Of a DNA stretch of 64,000 nucleotides, positions 37,269 through 46,499 are shown piece by piece (the first letter of the stretch is position 1; each line of letters begins with the position of its first letter). A model generated the notes under the pieces. That model made no database searches. It was not told the DNA's origin and was given only the letters and a program-made list of their open reading frames with translations. A program made the translations under genes and the position numbers. This stretch comes from Paracoccaceae bacterium (lineage in GTDB: Bacteria; Pseudomonadota; Alphaproteobacteria; Rhodobacterales; Rhodobacteraceae). The stretch is taken from positions 31,016 to 95,015 of the forward strand of contig JAPORQ010000073.1 of assembly GCA_026710155.1 (NCBI GenBank), in the 5' to 3' direction.

Positions 37269-38057
37269 ATGAGTGAAGAAATTTTACTAAGAAATAATGA
37301 GAACAAAATTGCTTACCTGGTCTTTAACAAGCCAGAAAAGTTGAATGTATTGTCCGAGGAAATGCTAGAGTCTCTTTACGATCAGTTGATCAAGCTTGAA
37401 AATGATGAGACTATCAGATGTATTGTCCTTACAGGAAAGGGCAAAGCCTTTTGTGCAGGTCATGATTTGTCGGAACTGACCTTGGGGCGACAAGCTCCAG
37501 ATGGTGGTCAGGAGTATTTTCGGAAAATCTTCGAGATGTGTTCCAGGGTAATGCAAAAAATACAGGAAGTTCCTCAGCCGGTCATTGCACAGGTCAATGG
37601 TCTAGCTGTGGCTGCAGGATGTCAATTGGTTGCAACCTGTGACCTTGCCATCGCTGGTGAATCTGCCAAATTTGGGGTCAACGGTGTCAATATCGGGTTA
37701 TTTTGCTCCACGCCCATGGTGGCCATGACCAGGAACATGAATTTGAAGAATGCCTTTGAATTGCTGGTATCGGGTAAAATCATCAAACCAGAAGAAGCAC
37801 AAAAACTTGGACTGATAAACAGAGTTGTTTCTGATGAGTCCCTTGAGAAAGAGGTCAATGAATTGGCTACTCTGATTTCCTCCAAACTGTCTGCGGCTGT
37901 GAAAATTGGAAAAAAGGCATTCTACAAACAAGCACAAATGCCTTTGGACAAGGCGTATGATTTTGCCGGTGAAGTGATGGTCACCAATATGCTTTACAGG
38001 GATACCAGGGAAGGTATCAATGCTTTTCTGGAAAAACGGAAACCCGATTGGAAATAA
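37269..38057 (+). CDS. Enoyl-CoA hydratase
   Basis: A 262-residue crotonase-fold enzyme. Oxyanion-hole segments are AFCAGHDLSEL and AQVNGLAVAAGCQLVATCD; the catalytic region FGVNGVNIGLFCSTPMVAM has the GLFCSTP variant of ECHDC3-like and short-chain hydratases, not the Glu-rich EPGLG site of classical enoyl-CoA hydratase. Its exact reaction is uncertain. ATG at 37269 is preferred over a GTG one codon upstream. It stands alone between a decayed cassette and the convergent peptidase gene. Confidence 0.85.
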   Translation: MSEEILLRNNENKIAYLVFNKPEKLNVLSEEMLESLYDQLIKLENDETIRCIVLTGKGKAFCAGHDLSELTLGRQAPDGGQEYFRKIFEMCSRVMQKIQEVPQPVIAQVNGLAVAAGCQLVATCDLAIAGESAKFGVNGVNIGLFCSTPMVAMTRNMNLKNAFELLVSGKIIKPEEAQKLGLINRVVSDESLEKEVNELATLISSKLSAAVKIGKKAFYKQAQMPLDKAYDFAGEVMVTNMLYRDTREGINAFLEKRKPDWK

Positions 38058-38065
38058 GGGGTGAA

Positions 38066-39544
38066 TTACAGTGAGTAGATTTCGGTGAATTTATTTTCCA
38101 GATAATCCAGAAGATAGGTTGAACTGATCGTTGCACCTGTTGCCCATTCGATGGTTTCCCTTGGTTCTCGCAAGGCTCCGAATTGATGGATATTTTGCCT
38201 GAGCCATTTAGTAGCAGAAATTGTATTACCCTTAGCCAAGGATGATCCCAAATCATCGATCTGTTTATTCATGGTATCATAGAGACATCCAGCATATACG
38301 TTTCCCAAGGCATAAGTGGGAAAGTAACCAAAAAGTCCCAAAGACCAATGGACATCCTGCAAGACACCCTCTTTCGGACTTTTGACCGGATAGCCGAAAT
38401 ACTCCAGGAATTTCTGATTCCAGGCTTCTTCCAGATCATCTACATCAAGTGAACCCGTGATTAGAAGTTTCTCGAGTTCGTATCGCAATATAATGTGTAA
38501 ATTATATTGAACCTCATCTGCTTCCGTTCTGATGTATCCTTTCTTTACCTGGTTTATCCAGCGGTAGAATTCATCAACCGAAGTAAGACCTATTTCACCA
38601 AATATCTCTTTCATTCTCTTAAAAAGCCATCCTGCGAATTCCCGGCTTCGTCCCAATTGGTTCTCACAAATCCTAGACTGGCTTTCATGAACTCCAAAAG
38701 AGGAACCTTTGCCGATCGGGGTCAAACAATATTGCTGATTAATGTTTTGTTCATAAGATCCATGACCCGCTTCATGAATTGTCGAATAAAAACAGTTGAA
38801 GGGATCTTGTTCATCAACTCTTGTGGTCAGCCTGACATCATTTCCAATACCGGCACAAAAGGGGTGGGTTACCGTATCTATTCTGCCCTTGTCAAAGTCA
38901 TAGCCAAAAAGCCTTGCCAGTTCCCTGGCAAGTTTGATCTGCTCATCCTTGGGATACTTTTTTCCTGAAGGTGCCTGAAATGACTCCCTTGCCAGGATTT
39001 TATCCCGGAGTTTGTTCAGTCTTGGTTTCAGCTCACCAAAAAAAACATCAAGATGTTCCGATGTCATGCCTGCTTCATAATCTTCCAGAAGACCATCATA
39101 GGGATTACCTTCTGAAGAAAGGATAACTCCTTGCTCACGCTTCAGTTGGATGACCTTTTCCAATTCTGGTTTGAATTGTTGGAAATCATTGGCTTTCAGT
39201 GCTTGCTCCCAAGCAAAATTTGCTCTCGCGGTAGTTTCTTCTATGGCTCGTTCCAACTTTGATGGAATCTTGTTGGCACGATCAAATGATCTCTGGATTT
39301 CCCTGATTTGGGCGTTATTCTCCAAATTCAGTTTGGCGGTATCTATCTTGGCAAGCATATCACCTATCTGTGATGATTTATGCCTGTCGTGAATGACACT
39401 CGCCAAGGCACCCAGGCTATCAGCCCTTTGTTCAATTGCAGAATGTGGCATTTTGGCAGCCTGGTCCCATTCGAGTATCGCCGCCAGATATTCAAGGGAC
39501 CGGGTATCTTTTACATATGAAATCAGATTGGAAAAAGCATCCAT
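38066..39544 (-). CDS. M32 family carboxypeptidase (carboxypeptidase Taq)
   Basis: A 492-residue zinc metallocarboxypeptidase, a mostly helical cytoplasmic enzyme removing C-terminal residues. The zinc motif HEAGH has ligands His257 and His261 with Glu258 as catalyst; the third ligand is Glu287 in the conserved HESQSR. Length is standard for the family. The start is the ATG at 39542-39544, one base past the ctaA stop. The stop is 8 bases from the convergent enoyl-CoA hydratase stop. Confidence 0.94.
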   Translation of the reverse strand: MDAFSNLISYVKDTRSLEYLAAILEWDQAAKMPHSAIEQRADSLGALASVIHDRHKSSQIGDMLAKIDTAKLNLENNAQIREIQRSFDRANKIPSKLERAIEETTARANFAWEQALKANDFQQFKPELEKVIQLKREQGVILSSEGNPYDGLLEDYEAGMTSEHLDVFFGELKPRLNKLRDKILARESFQAPSGKKYPKDEQIKLARELARLFGYDFDKGRIDTVTHPFCAGIGNDVRLTTRVDEQDPFNCFYSTIHEAGHGSYEQNINQQYCLTPIGKGSSFGVHESQSRICENQLGRSREFAGWLFKRMKEIFGEIGLTSVDEFYRWINQVKKGYIRTEADEVQYNLHIILRYELEKLLITGSLDVDDLEEAWNQKFLEYFGYPVKSPKEGVLQDVHWSLGLFGYFPTYALGNVYAGCLYDTMNKQIDDLGSSLAKGNTISATKWLRQNIHQFGALREPRETIEWATGATISSTYLLDYLENKFTEIYSL

Positions 39545-39545
39545 T

Positions 39546-40688
39546 TCAAACTCTAAAATTTATTTGACCAGGATATCTGCTCCGAAACAGAATCTGGGTA
39601 TACAATACAATCAACAGAACCGCAGTTACCTGATGGCCCAGTGCCAGCAAAAAAGGTACCGAATACAGAACAGTCAAAATTCCAAGGCAAATCTGAACAA
39701 AAATCAGAATTGCTCCGGCATTCCCCAGAATTTTCAACCGGGCATATGGTGATTTTCGACATTTTAACCAGATCCAGACAGTTGGAATAATCAACAGATA
39801 AGCCATCATTCGGTGGTTAAAGTGCACAAGACTGGGATTCTCCAGAAAGTTTGATATCCATGGGGTATATTCAAAACTGTTCGAGGGTAAGAATTCACCA
39901 TTCATCAATGGCCAGGTAGGAAAACCTAAGCCAGCATCAATACCGGCAACCAATGCTCCAAAAATGGATTGCAGGAATATCAGACAGATAAATATCAGTG
40001 ATAGGTTTTCCAATTCCCTAATACGAACACGCCTTGCCTGATAGAGTTCATGTGGTAGATAATATGTCAAACTGAATTGCCATGAAATGAGGAGAAGAAT
40101 AAAAAATGAGAGTACCAGATGAATGGCAAGTCGGTATGAAACAACATCAACAGCATTGCCGGTCAAGCCGCTACGGACCATCCACCAGCCGATAACTCCC
40201 TGCAAAAGTCCAAGCCCGCCCAAAACCAGCAACCTTTTGGCCCATCTCCTATCAATTTTACGTGAAATCGCCAAGATGCCAAAACCGAGAATAAAAACCA
40301 GCCCCAACATTCTTCCCAATTGCCGATGCCACCATTCCCACCAGTAAATTTGCTTGAAATCAGCCAGTTGCATGGACTTGTTAACAAGCTTGTATTCTGA
40401 TGTTTCCTGATATTTACGGAATTCTTCATTCCAGGTTTCTTCGGAAAGTGGTGGAATAAAACCGGTAACCGGATGCCATTCGGTCATGGACAAACCGGAG
40501 TCAGTTTGCCGTGTTGCCCCGCCCAACAAGATCATGCCCAAGACCAACGCAAATAGAATACACAGGAATATGCGTATGGCCAAATTACTTACGGGTTTTT
40601 CAAAGGGACCCGGCTGGGACTTTTTTTCAGAAGTGGCTTTTGAGTTTGAGTCGGAAACCTCTTCAAACAATTTTCTGCTTTGTTTCAT
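39546..40688 (-). CDS. ctaA: Heme A synthase (CtaA/COX15, type 2)
   Basis: A 380-residue inner-membrane protein with eight helices that oxidises heme O to heme A for aa3-type cytochrome oxidase. Signature segments are GGATRQTDSGLSMTEW, EWWHRQLGRMLG and NHRMMAYLL, carrying the conserved heme-binding His residues. Its N-terminus has a soluble, charged extension of about 35 residues. The gene overlaps nothing and has 37 bases to trmJ; its stop is adjacent to the M32 peptidase start. It implies an aerobic, heme-a oxidase respiration. Confidence 0.93.
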   Translation of the reverse strand: MKQSRKLFEEVSDSNSKATSEKKSQPGPFEKPVSNLAIRIFLCILFALVLGMILLGGATRQTDSGLSMTEWHPVTGFIPPLSEETWNEEFRKYQETSEYKLVNKSMQLADFKQIYWWEWWHRQLGRMLGLVFILGFGILAISRKIDRRWAKRLLVLGGLGLLQGVIGWWMVRSGLTGNAVDVVSYRLAIHLVLSFFILLLISWQFSLTYYLPHELYQARRVRIRELENLSLIFICLIFLQSIFGALVAGIDAGLGFPTWPLMNGEFLPSNSFEYTPWISNFLENPSLVHFNHRMMAYLLIIPTVWIWLKCRKSPYARLKILGNAGAILIFVQICLGILTVLYSVPFLLALGHQVTAVLLIVLYTQILFRSRYPGQINFRV

Positions 40689-40725
40689 AATTTACCCAAA
40701 CTATCATGGAAAAACCGAAAGAGAT

Positions 40726-41475
40726 TTATTCATCTCTACCGGAAAGCGCCTTACGTATTCCATGAAAGGTTTTGACTTCACCTTCAGTCATGTCCATTCT
40801 CAAAATGAGGTTTCGTAAATATTCCTTCATGGAATCAATCCCGTTTTCCGGTTTAAAATAACCCGTACCCTCAAGATCATGTATAAAATAATTTGCCAAA
40901 ACCATTTTGGAAGCAACCGAGGCCAAGTATTCTTTTTCCTTCGTTGATGGTTGTATGGGGTGATATTTTCGTTGGTGCCATTCATAGGCCAGCAGTACTG
41001 CACTATGGGCAAGATTCAATGAAGTGAACTCTGGATTGGTCGGAATAAATACGTAATCATTGGCCAAGGTGATATCCTTGTTTTCCAAACCTGTCCGTTC
41101 GGGGCCGAACAAAAAAGCAACCTTGTTTCCTTTGGCCATCAATCGCATGGATTTGTTCATGGCAACTTCGGGTGTGACAACTTCTTTGACCAATCCCCTG
41201 CGCCGAGCCGTGGTTGCAAAGACATAGGAATAGTTCTGGACAGCACTTTCCACATCCGGGTAAATTCGAGCCTCGTCCAGCAGCGATGAAGCACCGCTTG
41301 CTCGGGCTATAGCCTGAGATGACAACCACCCTTCCCTTGGTGCCACCAAAACCATTTTTGCAATGCCAAAATTAAGCATGCCGCGGGCAGCCGATCCGAT
41401 GTTTTCACCCAATTGAGGTTTGACAAAAACAAAATCCGGATGGTTTTCGAGATTGTTGGTAGGTTCTGATATCAT
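40726..41475 (-). CDS. trmJ: tRNA (cytidine/uridine-2'-O-)-methyltransferase TrmJ
   Basis: A 249-residue SPOUT methyltransferase that methylates the 2'-OH at position 32 of several tRNAs. The N-terminus FVFVKPQLGENIGSAARGMLNFG and the knot motif AFLFGPERTGLENKDI, followed by IPTNPEFTSLNLAHSAVLLAYE, are characteristic. The C-terminal extension is that of the TrmJ branch. The start is ATG at 41473-41475, with the divergent gmk gene 256 bases away. Confidence 0.93.
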   Translation of the reverse strand: MISEPTNNLENHPDFVFVKPQLGENIGSAARGMLNFGIAKMVLVAPREGWLSSQAIARASGASSLLDEARIYPDVESAVQNYSYVFATTARRRGLVKEVVTPEVAMNKSMRLMAKGNKVAFLFGPERTGLENKDITLANDYVFIPTNPEFTSLNLAHSAVLLAYEWHQRKYHPIQPSTKEKEYLASVASKMVLANYFIHDLEGTGYFKPENGIDSMKEYLRNLILRMDMTEGEVKTFHGIRKALSGRDE

Positions 41476-41731
41476 TTAAAATAAATTCAAATCTTAAGAG
41501 AAGGATTGTCAATTTGGCTTGAACTCCTCTGAAATAATGGTAAGGATGGCAATAACAAACAACAAAAATTTTAACAGGCTGAATTTGGTATCATATTCCG
41601 GATTCCGGCCTTAGGCAGTTACCAACCATGGATAAAACTTTTTTCCCTGTATTATCTGACCGCATTTATAATTTGGTTGGTTTGTGAATATATAATGAAA
41701 ACATTAAAACATGAATTGGTTGTAAAATTCA
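41476..41731 (+). other. Intergenic region between trmJ and gmk
   Basis: A 256-base A+T-rich region between divergent genes that must hold both promoters. No hexamers or operator could be assigned with confidence. Confidence 0.3.
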
Positions 41732-42382
41732 ATGAATGATACACTTGACGAGCGACTGCTGATTATCCTATCCTCTCCATCCGGAGCAGGTAAATCCACA
41801 CTTGCAAGGCTTCTTGCCAAGGATGATCCGGAGATTCAGGTCTCGATATCGGCAACCACGCGTTCTCCCAGGGACAATGAAAATGAAGGAAGGGAATATT
41901 TCTTTATAACCAAGGAGAAATTTGAGCGCCAAATAGATAACGGAGACTTTCTGGAGCATGCCGAAGTATTCGGCAACCTTTATGGAACACCCCTGAAGTT
42001 TATAGAAGATTGCCAGAAGAAAAAACTGGATGTGGTTTTTGATATTGATTGGCAAGGGAGCCTGCAGATCAAAAATTCCAAGTACAAAAACAATGTGGTG
42101 TCAATATTCATTCTTCCTCCTTCCATCAAGGAACTTAACAAAAGGCTGCATAGCAGGGGTTCTGATTCCAGGTCGATGATCAAGGACCGGATGAAGAAAT
42201 GCAATGATGAAATCAGCCATTGGAAAGATTATCAATATGTTTTGATCAATACGCAGGTTGATGAGGTCATGGAACAAATCAAGTCCATTGTATCGGCTGA
42301 AAGATTGAAGCGTTCCCGACGCAAGGGTCTGGTGGATTTTGTCAACAAACTGAATGATGAATTGAAGGATATGAATTCATGA
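41732..42382 (+). CDS. gmk: Guanylate kinase
   Basis: A 216-residue kinase converting GMP to GDP. The P-loop is SSPSGAGKST (14-23); the GMP-binding segments include TTRSPRDNENEGREYFF and FLEHAEVFGNLYGTP; the lid has RGSDS and KDRMKK. Length is standard. It heads a five-gene plus-strand unit; its stop overlaps the next start by four bases (ATGA). Confidence 0.96.
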   Translation: MNDTLDERLLIILSSPSGAGKSTLARLLAKDDPEIQVSISATTRSPRDNENEGREYFFITKEKFERQIDNGDFLEHAEVFGNLYGTPLKFIEDCQKKKLDVVFDIDWQGSLQIKNSKYKNNVVSIFILPPSIKELNKRLHSRGSDSRSMIKDRMKKCNDEISHWKDYQYVLINTQVDEVMEQIKSIVSAERLKRSRRKGLVDFVNKLNDELKDMNS

Positions 42383-42942
42383 CACTTTACGCCCTGGATG
42401 GTATCAGTCCCAGTTTGCCGGAATCGGGCAATTATTGGATTGCCGATAGTGCCGAACTTATAGGAAAGGTCGTGCTTTCAGATCAGGTATCCATCTGGTT
42501 TGGCTCGGTATTGCGAGGGGACAACGAACCAATCACCATTGGCAATGGATCAAATATTCAGGATAGTTGTGTACTTCATACTGACATGGGCTTTCCATTG
42601 ACGATAGGCACCAATTGTACGATTGGCCACAAGGCCCTTCTACATGGATGCATCATTGAAGATGATGTGTTGATTGGCATGGGTGCAACCATACTGAATG
42701 GCTCGACAATCGGCAGGAATTCCGTAATTGGCGCAGGATCCTTGGTTCCAGAAGGCAAGACCATTCCTGAAAATTCCCTCTTCGTGGGTACTCCGGCACG
42801 GTTGGTTCGGACAATTTCGGATGATGAGCACAGGCAGTTCATGAAAGCTGCACTTCATTACCAGGAAAATATAATCCGCTACAGGAATGGCCTCACAAGC
42901 ATGGGGCAGGCAAGTCGTGAATCTGACCAACAACTTCCTTGA
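42379..42942 (+). CDS. Gamma carbonic anhydrase-like hexapeptide protein
   Basis: A 187-residue left-handed beta-helix protein with hexapeptide repeats (for example IGNGSNIQD, IGTNCTIGH, IEDDVLIGM, IGRNSVIGA). The metal-binding His positions of the YrdA/PaaY/gamma-carbonic-anhydrase branch are seen in SCVLHTDMG, IGHKALLHG. The enzymatic role is uncertain. It is translationally coupled to gmk and overlaps the DUF3553 frame at its end. Confidence 0.88.
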   Translation: MTLYALDGISPSLPESGNYWIADSAELIGKVVLSDQVSIWFGSVLRGDNEPITIGNGSNIQDSCVLHTDMGFPLTIGTNCTIGHKALLHGCIIEDDVLIGMGATILNGSTIGRNSVIGAGSLVPEGKTIPENSLFVGTPARLVRTISDDEHRQFMKAALHYQENIIRYRNGLTSMGQASRESDQQLP

Positions 42943-43108
42943 ACCAGGTCTTCTTGTCAAGAATCCTGCCCGACCCGACTGGGGTATGGGACAGATTCAA
43001 TCCGTCATTGAAAACAGGATTACCGTCAATTTTGAAAACATGGGCAAAGTTGTTCTGAACGGTAATGAAGTTACCCTGGAAGAGTATTTTGGTGGGGAAA
43101 CCCAATGA
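42887..43108 (+). CDS. DUF3553 domain protein
   Basis: A 73-residue protein whose core (residues 16-60: FLEPGLLVKNPARPDWGMGQ, then VNFENMGK and the acidic end) matches the DUF3553 family, a small SH3-like domain found next to helicase or carbonic-anhydrase genes. The start shown (ATG at 42887) lies 56 bases inside the previous gene; a GTG at 42920 would be a shorter choice, removing the non-conserved start. The function is unknown. Confidence 0.75.
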   Translation: MASQAWGRQVVNLTNNFLEPGLLVKNPARPDWGMGQIQSVIENRITVNFENMGKVVLNGNEVTLEEYFGGETQ

Positions 43109-43171
43109 GACCAAGCAAAGCCAGGGAGCACATTCCGTTCGAAGCAAAAAAAGTACAGGGTGAATTTTTTC

Positions 43172-43969
43172 ATGGCATTGAGTGAGTCCGATTTTGAGTT
43201 GAAAATTGCCTCTTCACGAGAGGATATACTTTCATCCCAAAGATTGCGCTTCAAGGTTTTTGTCGAAGAACTTGGGGCCCAGAGTAATACGGATAACCAT
43301 GAGCTGCGGATTGAAACCGATGAATTCGACAAGTGGTTTGAACATCTCATCCTGATTGACCGGAGTATCAATCCGACCACGATGGATCATGTTGTCGGTG
43401 TCTATCGTCTCCTGAGAGGAGACATTGCCCTTGATAATTGTGGTTTTTACTCCGATGCGGAATTTGACCTCAATCCCTTGATCAACTCCGGTAGAAACCT
43501 CTTGGAACTGGGTAGATCCTGCGTCCATCCAGACTATCGGTCTGGAACAGCCATGTATCATCTTTGGAATCGTTTGGCCCAGTACGTGATCGACAACAAT
43601 ATCGAGATACTGTTTGGAGTGGCAAGTTTTCATGGGACCGATCCAATGGACTATGCTCACCAGTTGGCCTACCTGCATCAACACCATTTGGCCCCGGAAG
43701 ATTTGAGGATTTCGGTAAGAAATGATCAAGGAACCAGGCTTGACCTCATTCCGGCCGAACAGATAGATCAGAAAAGGGCTCTCATGGACATGCCTTCCTT
43801 GATTAGGGGATACCTTCGTCTGGGTGGGTTTGTCGGGAATGGTGCCTTTCTGGATTACTCGTTCAATACCATTGATGTATGTATTGTCATCGATACGAAA
43901 CGCATGACGACCAACCGACGGGAATTTTTTATCGCTCGGCCGGGATCAAATAGCATCACTCAAGGATAA
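43172..43969 (+). CDS. olsB: Ornithine-acyl[acyl carrier protein] N-acyltransferase, OlsB-like
   Basis: A 265-residue GNAT-like acyltransferase that should attach a 3-hydroxyacyl chain to ornithine, the first step of ornithine-lipid synthesis. Family blocks are RLRFKVFVEELGA, then YRLLRG, NLLELGRSCVHPDYRSG and GVASFHGTDP. ATG at 43172 is chosen because AGGG about 12 bases upstream and the conserved start fit better than the GTG at 43160. OlsA follows directly, which supports the assignment. Confidence 0.87.
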   Translation: MALSESDFELKIASSREDILSSQRLRFKVFVEELGAQSNTDNHELRIETDEFDKWFEHLILIDRSINPTTMDHVVGVYRLLRGDIALDNCGFYSDAEFDLNPLINSGRNLLELGRSCVHPDYRSGTAMYHLWNRLAQYVIDNNIEILFGVASFHGTDPMDYAHQLAYLHQHHLAPEDLRISVRNDQGTRLDLIPAEQIDQKRALMDMPSLIRGYLRLGGFVGNGAFLDYSFNTIDVCIVIDTKRMTTNRREFFIARPGSNSITQG

Positions 43970-43985
43970 CAACCCAGTATGTGAA

Positions 43986-44756
43986 ATGAGTGCGATTCGG
44001 TTTGTTGTCAGATTAATTCTAATGATAACTGTCATTTACAGTCTATTGGCAGTCTTTTTGATTGTCAGGATTTTCGAATGGCCCTTTGGACGTAAACTCA
44101 CACCGGAAATAACCCGTCTTGTTTGCAACCTTTGCCTGAAAATCATGGGGATCACTCAAAAGGTTCAGGGTACTCCCATGAAAAGTCTGGGGAGTGTCGT
44201 TGCCAATCATTCCTCATGGATTGATATTTTTGTGTTGAATGCATCGCAACGGATATTTTTTGTTTCCAAAAGCGAGGTCAGAAACTGGTTTGGTATAGGT
44301 ATCCTTGGACGGGTCACTGGCACTGTATTCATCGAGCGAAGGATGAGGCAATCACTGGTTCAAAAGGGTGTTTTTTTCGAAAGGTTGCAAAAGGGGGACA
44401 AGCTGTTGTTTTTTCCCGAAGGAACCAGTACCGATGGCCAACAGGTTGATCCATTCAAGTCAACACTATTTGCTGCCCTCTTCGAACCCGAATTGAAGGA
44501 CCTGCTGTCTGTCCAGCCGGTAAGTGTGTACTACAAGGCGCCGAAGGGACAGGATCCGAGGTTATATGCCTGGTGGGGAGAACTAAACATGGTACAGCAT
44601 CTTCAATCGGTTCTATCTGCTCCCGGCAATGGTTCTGTTTCAGTTACCTATCATGAACCAATAAAGGTTTCCGATCATGCCAATCGCAAGGAACTGGCCA
44701 AAAAATGTGAAGATATCATTCGCCACGGCCATGAAGACTCAAGAGAAACCGCTTGA
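43986..44756 (+). CDS. olsA: Lyso-ornithine lipid O-acyltransferase, OlsA-like
   Basis: A 256-residue PlsC-type acyltransferase that adds the second fatty acid to lyso-ornithine lipid at the inner membrane. An N-terminal membrane helix (about 5-28) precedes the NHSSWIDIF block (NHx4D motif) and FPEGTSTDG. It follows olsB by 16 bases, and the pair produces ornithine lipids, membrane lipids free of phosphorus. The gene converges on the ABC permease gene with 13 bases between the stops. Confidence 0.87.
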   Translation: MSAIRFVVRLILMITVIYSLLAVFLIVRIFEWPFGRKLTPEITRLVCNLCLKIMGITQKVQGTPMKSLGSVVANHSSWIDIFVLNASQRIFFVSKSEVRNWFGIGILGRVTGTVFIERRMRQSLVQKGVFFERLQKGDKLLFFPEGTSTDGQQVDPFKSTLFAALFEPELKDLLSVQPVSVYYKAPKGQDPRLYAWWGELNMVQHLQSVLSAPGNGSVSVTYHEPIKVSDHANRKELAKKCEDIIRHGHEDSRETA

Positions 44757-44769
44757 TTGCGTGAGTCAA

Positions 44770-45609
44770 TCATTTTCTATGGGTTGGATGCCAGAAGGTA
44801 ACCTTTTGTTCCCCAAGGGATACAATCCAGAAGAATAGAGTTCCTGCAATTGCTGCCACTACAATTTCGGCCCAAACGACATCAAGGGCCAGCCTCCCTA
44901 CTTCGGTGGATATTCTGAAGCCCATTCCCAGAATTGGTGATCCAAAGAACTCGGCCACAATTGCCCCGATCAGGGACAGTGTTGTGCAGATCTTCAGTCC
45001 ATTGAAGGCAAAGGGCATGGCAGCAGGTAGTTTCAATTTCCAGATTTCCTGCCAGTAGGTGGCATTGTAGGTTTTGAGTATATCCCTTTGCATGACATCC
45101 GTGGAGGCAAGACCCTGGACCATGTTGACCAGCATGGGAAAGAAAACCATGGCAACCACGACAGCTGCCTTTGATTGCCAACCAAATCCAAACCACATGA
45201 CGAATATTGGTGCCGTACCAACGATAGGCAGTGCTGCCACAAAATTGCCAATTGGAAGAATTCCCTTTTGCAGAAAAGGATAGCGGTTAACTGCAATCGC
45301 CATGATCATGGCCGAACCACATCCAATCAAATAGCCCGATAAAGCTCCCTTGAATACTGTCTGAACCAGATCAATCCACAAAATGTCCAAACTATTGACA
45401 AAGGTTACCCCAATGTCACTTGGCGGTGGCAGGATGACACCCGGGACATTAAAAATCCTGACCGTACATTCCCAGATGACCAAAAACGATAGGCCAAAAA
45501 CAGTGGGTATGGCTACTCGTATGGCTTGGCTGGGCGGCAATGAGGAAAGATATATGTTCAAACCCCAGGTGCAAAACCAAAACAACAGGATCAAAACAAT
45601 TGCAATCAT
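44770..45609 (-). CDS. ABC transporter permease (pyrimidine-type importer)
   Basis: A 279-residue inner-membrane permease of the NitT/TauT/ThiX class with six hydrophobic segments. The EAA-like loop reads YNATYWQEIWKLKLPAAMPF, where the ATPase couples. Its start overlaps the stop of the upstream permease gene by four bases (ATGA). The two permeases, one ATPase and the substrate-binding protein at 52958-53950 make a complete importer, with the pyrimidine catabolic enzymes encoded in between. Confidence 0.88.
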   Translation of the reverse strand: MIAIVLILLFWFCTWGLNIYLSSLPPSQAIRVAIPTVFGLSFLVIWECTVRIFNVPGVILPPPSDIGVTFVNSLDILWIDLVQTVFKGALSGYLIGCGSAMIMAIAVNRYPFLQKGILPIGNFVAALPIVGTAPIFVMWFGFGWQSKAAVVVAMVFFPMLVNMVQGLASTDVMQRDILKTYNATYWQEIWKLKLPAAMPFAFNGLKICTTLSLIGAIVAEFFGSPILGMGFRISTEVGRLALDVVWAEIVVAAIAGTLFFWIVSLGEQKVTFWHPTHRK

Positions 45610-46499
45610 CTGGCCAATCCCATTCTGTCAAGGGTAAATTTCTGGATCAAGCCGATTAATCCGACCAGAGTTGCGGCCAAAATTGCCGAACCAATCAGGG
45701 CAGACCAAATCTGAACAGTCTGGCCGTAATAACTTCCGGCCAGCAATCGTGCTCCCAATCCGGCCACGGCACCGGTCGGCAGTTCTCCAACTATTGCACC
45801 AACCAGGGAAGCAGCAACCCCGATTTTCAGGGAAGTGAACAAATAGGGCATGGAAATTGGAACCATGAGTTTCCAAAACAGCTGGCTTTTTTTGGCAGCA
45901 TAAGTTTTCAGCAAATCCATTTGGGTTGGATCAGGACAGCGGAATCCTGCGACCATTCCAACGGATACTGGAAAGAAACTCAAATAGGCTGAGATGATGG
46001 CCTTGGGAACCAGACCGGATAATCCGATGGAGTACAAGACCACAATGATCATTGGCGCCAGGGCAAGTATGGGAACTGTCTGGCTGGCAATTATCCAAGG
46101 CATGACACCATAGTCCATTGCCTTGTTATGAACGATGCCTATGGCCAACAGAATACCCAGGCCGGTCCCGATCACAAATCCCAGAAGGGTTGCAGACAGG
46201 GTTATCCATCCATGATAAACCAGACTTCTCTTCGATGTTATCTTCTTGTTTGCGGTGGTCTCCCAAAGTTCGATGACAACCTGATGAGGTGCAGGTAACA
46301 ATGGTCTTTGCTGTACCATGGTATCCTTGAGGATTTCAGAAAAGGTAACCTCGACCCCTGCCCTGCTTGCCTGATCCTTGGTCCAGGTGGAATTGAGAAT
46401 GACCGAAAACCCATACCATAGAATTACAATTACCATGGAAACCGTGGTTATTGGCAGGATGGATTTCATTGTCTCCACCCGGCAGTTTTGCCAAGCCAC
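45606..46499 (-). CDS. ABC transporter permease (pyrimidine-type importer)
   Basis: A 297-residue permease of the same NitT/TauT class, paralogous to the next gene, with a longer N-terminal region containing a helix and a periplasmic stretch. The coupling loop is KTYAAKKSQLFWKLMVPISMPY. It starts at an ATG adjacent to the ATPase stop (no spacer), so translation is coupled. It probably pairs with the downstream permease in a heterodimeric channel. Confidence 0.87.
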   Translation of the reverse strand: MAWQNCRVETMKSILPITTVSMVIVILWYGFSVILNSTWTKDQASRAGVEVTFSEILKDTMVQQRPLLPAPHQVVIELWETTANKKITSKRSLVYHGWITLSATLLGFVIGTGLGILLAIGIVHNKAMDYGVMPWIIASQTVPILALAPMIIVVLYSIGLSGLVPKAIISAYLSFFPVSVGMVAGFRCPDPTQMDLLKTYAAKKSQLFWKLMVPISMPYLFTSLKIGVAASLVGAIVGELPTGAVAGLGARLLAGSYYGQTVQIWSALIGSAILAATLVGLIGLIQKFTLDRMGLAR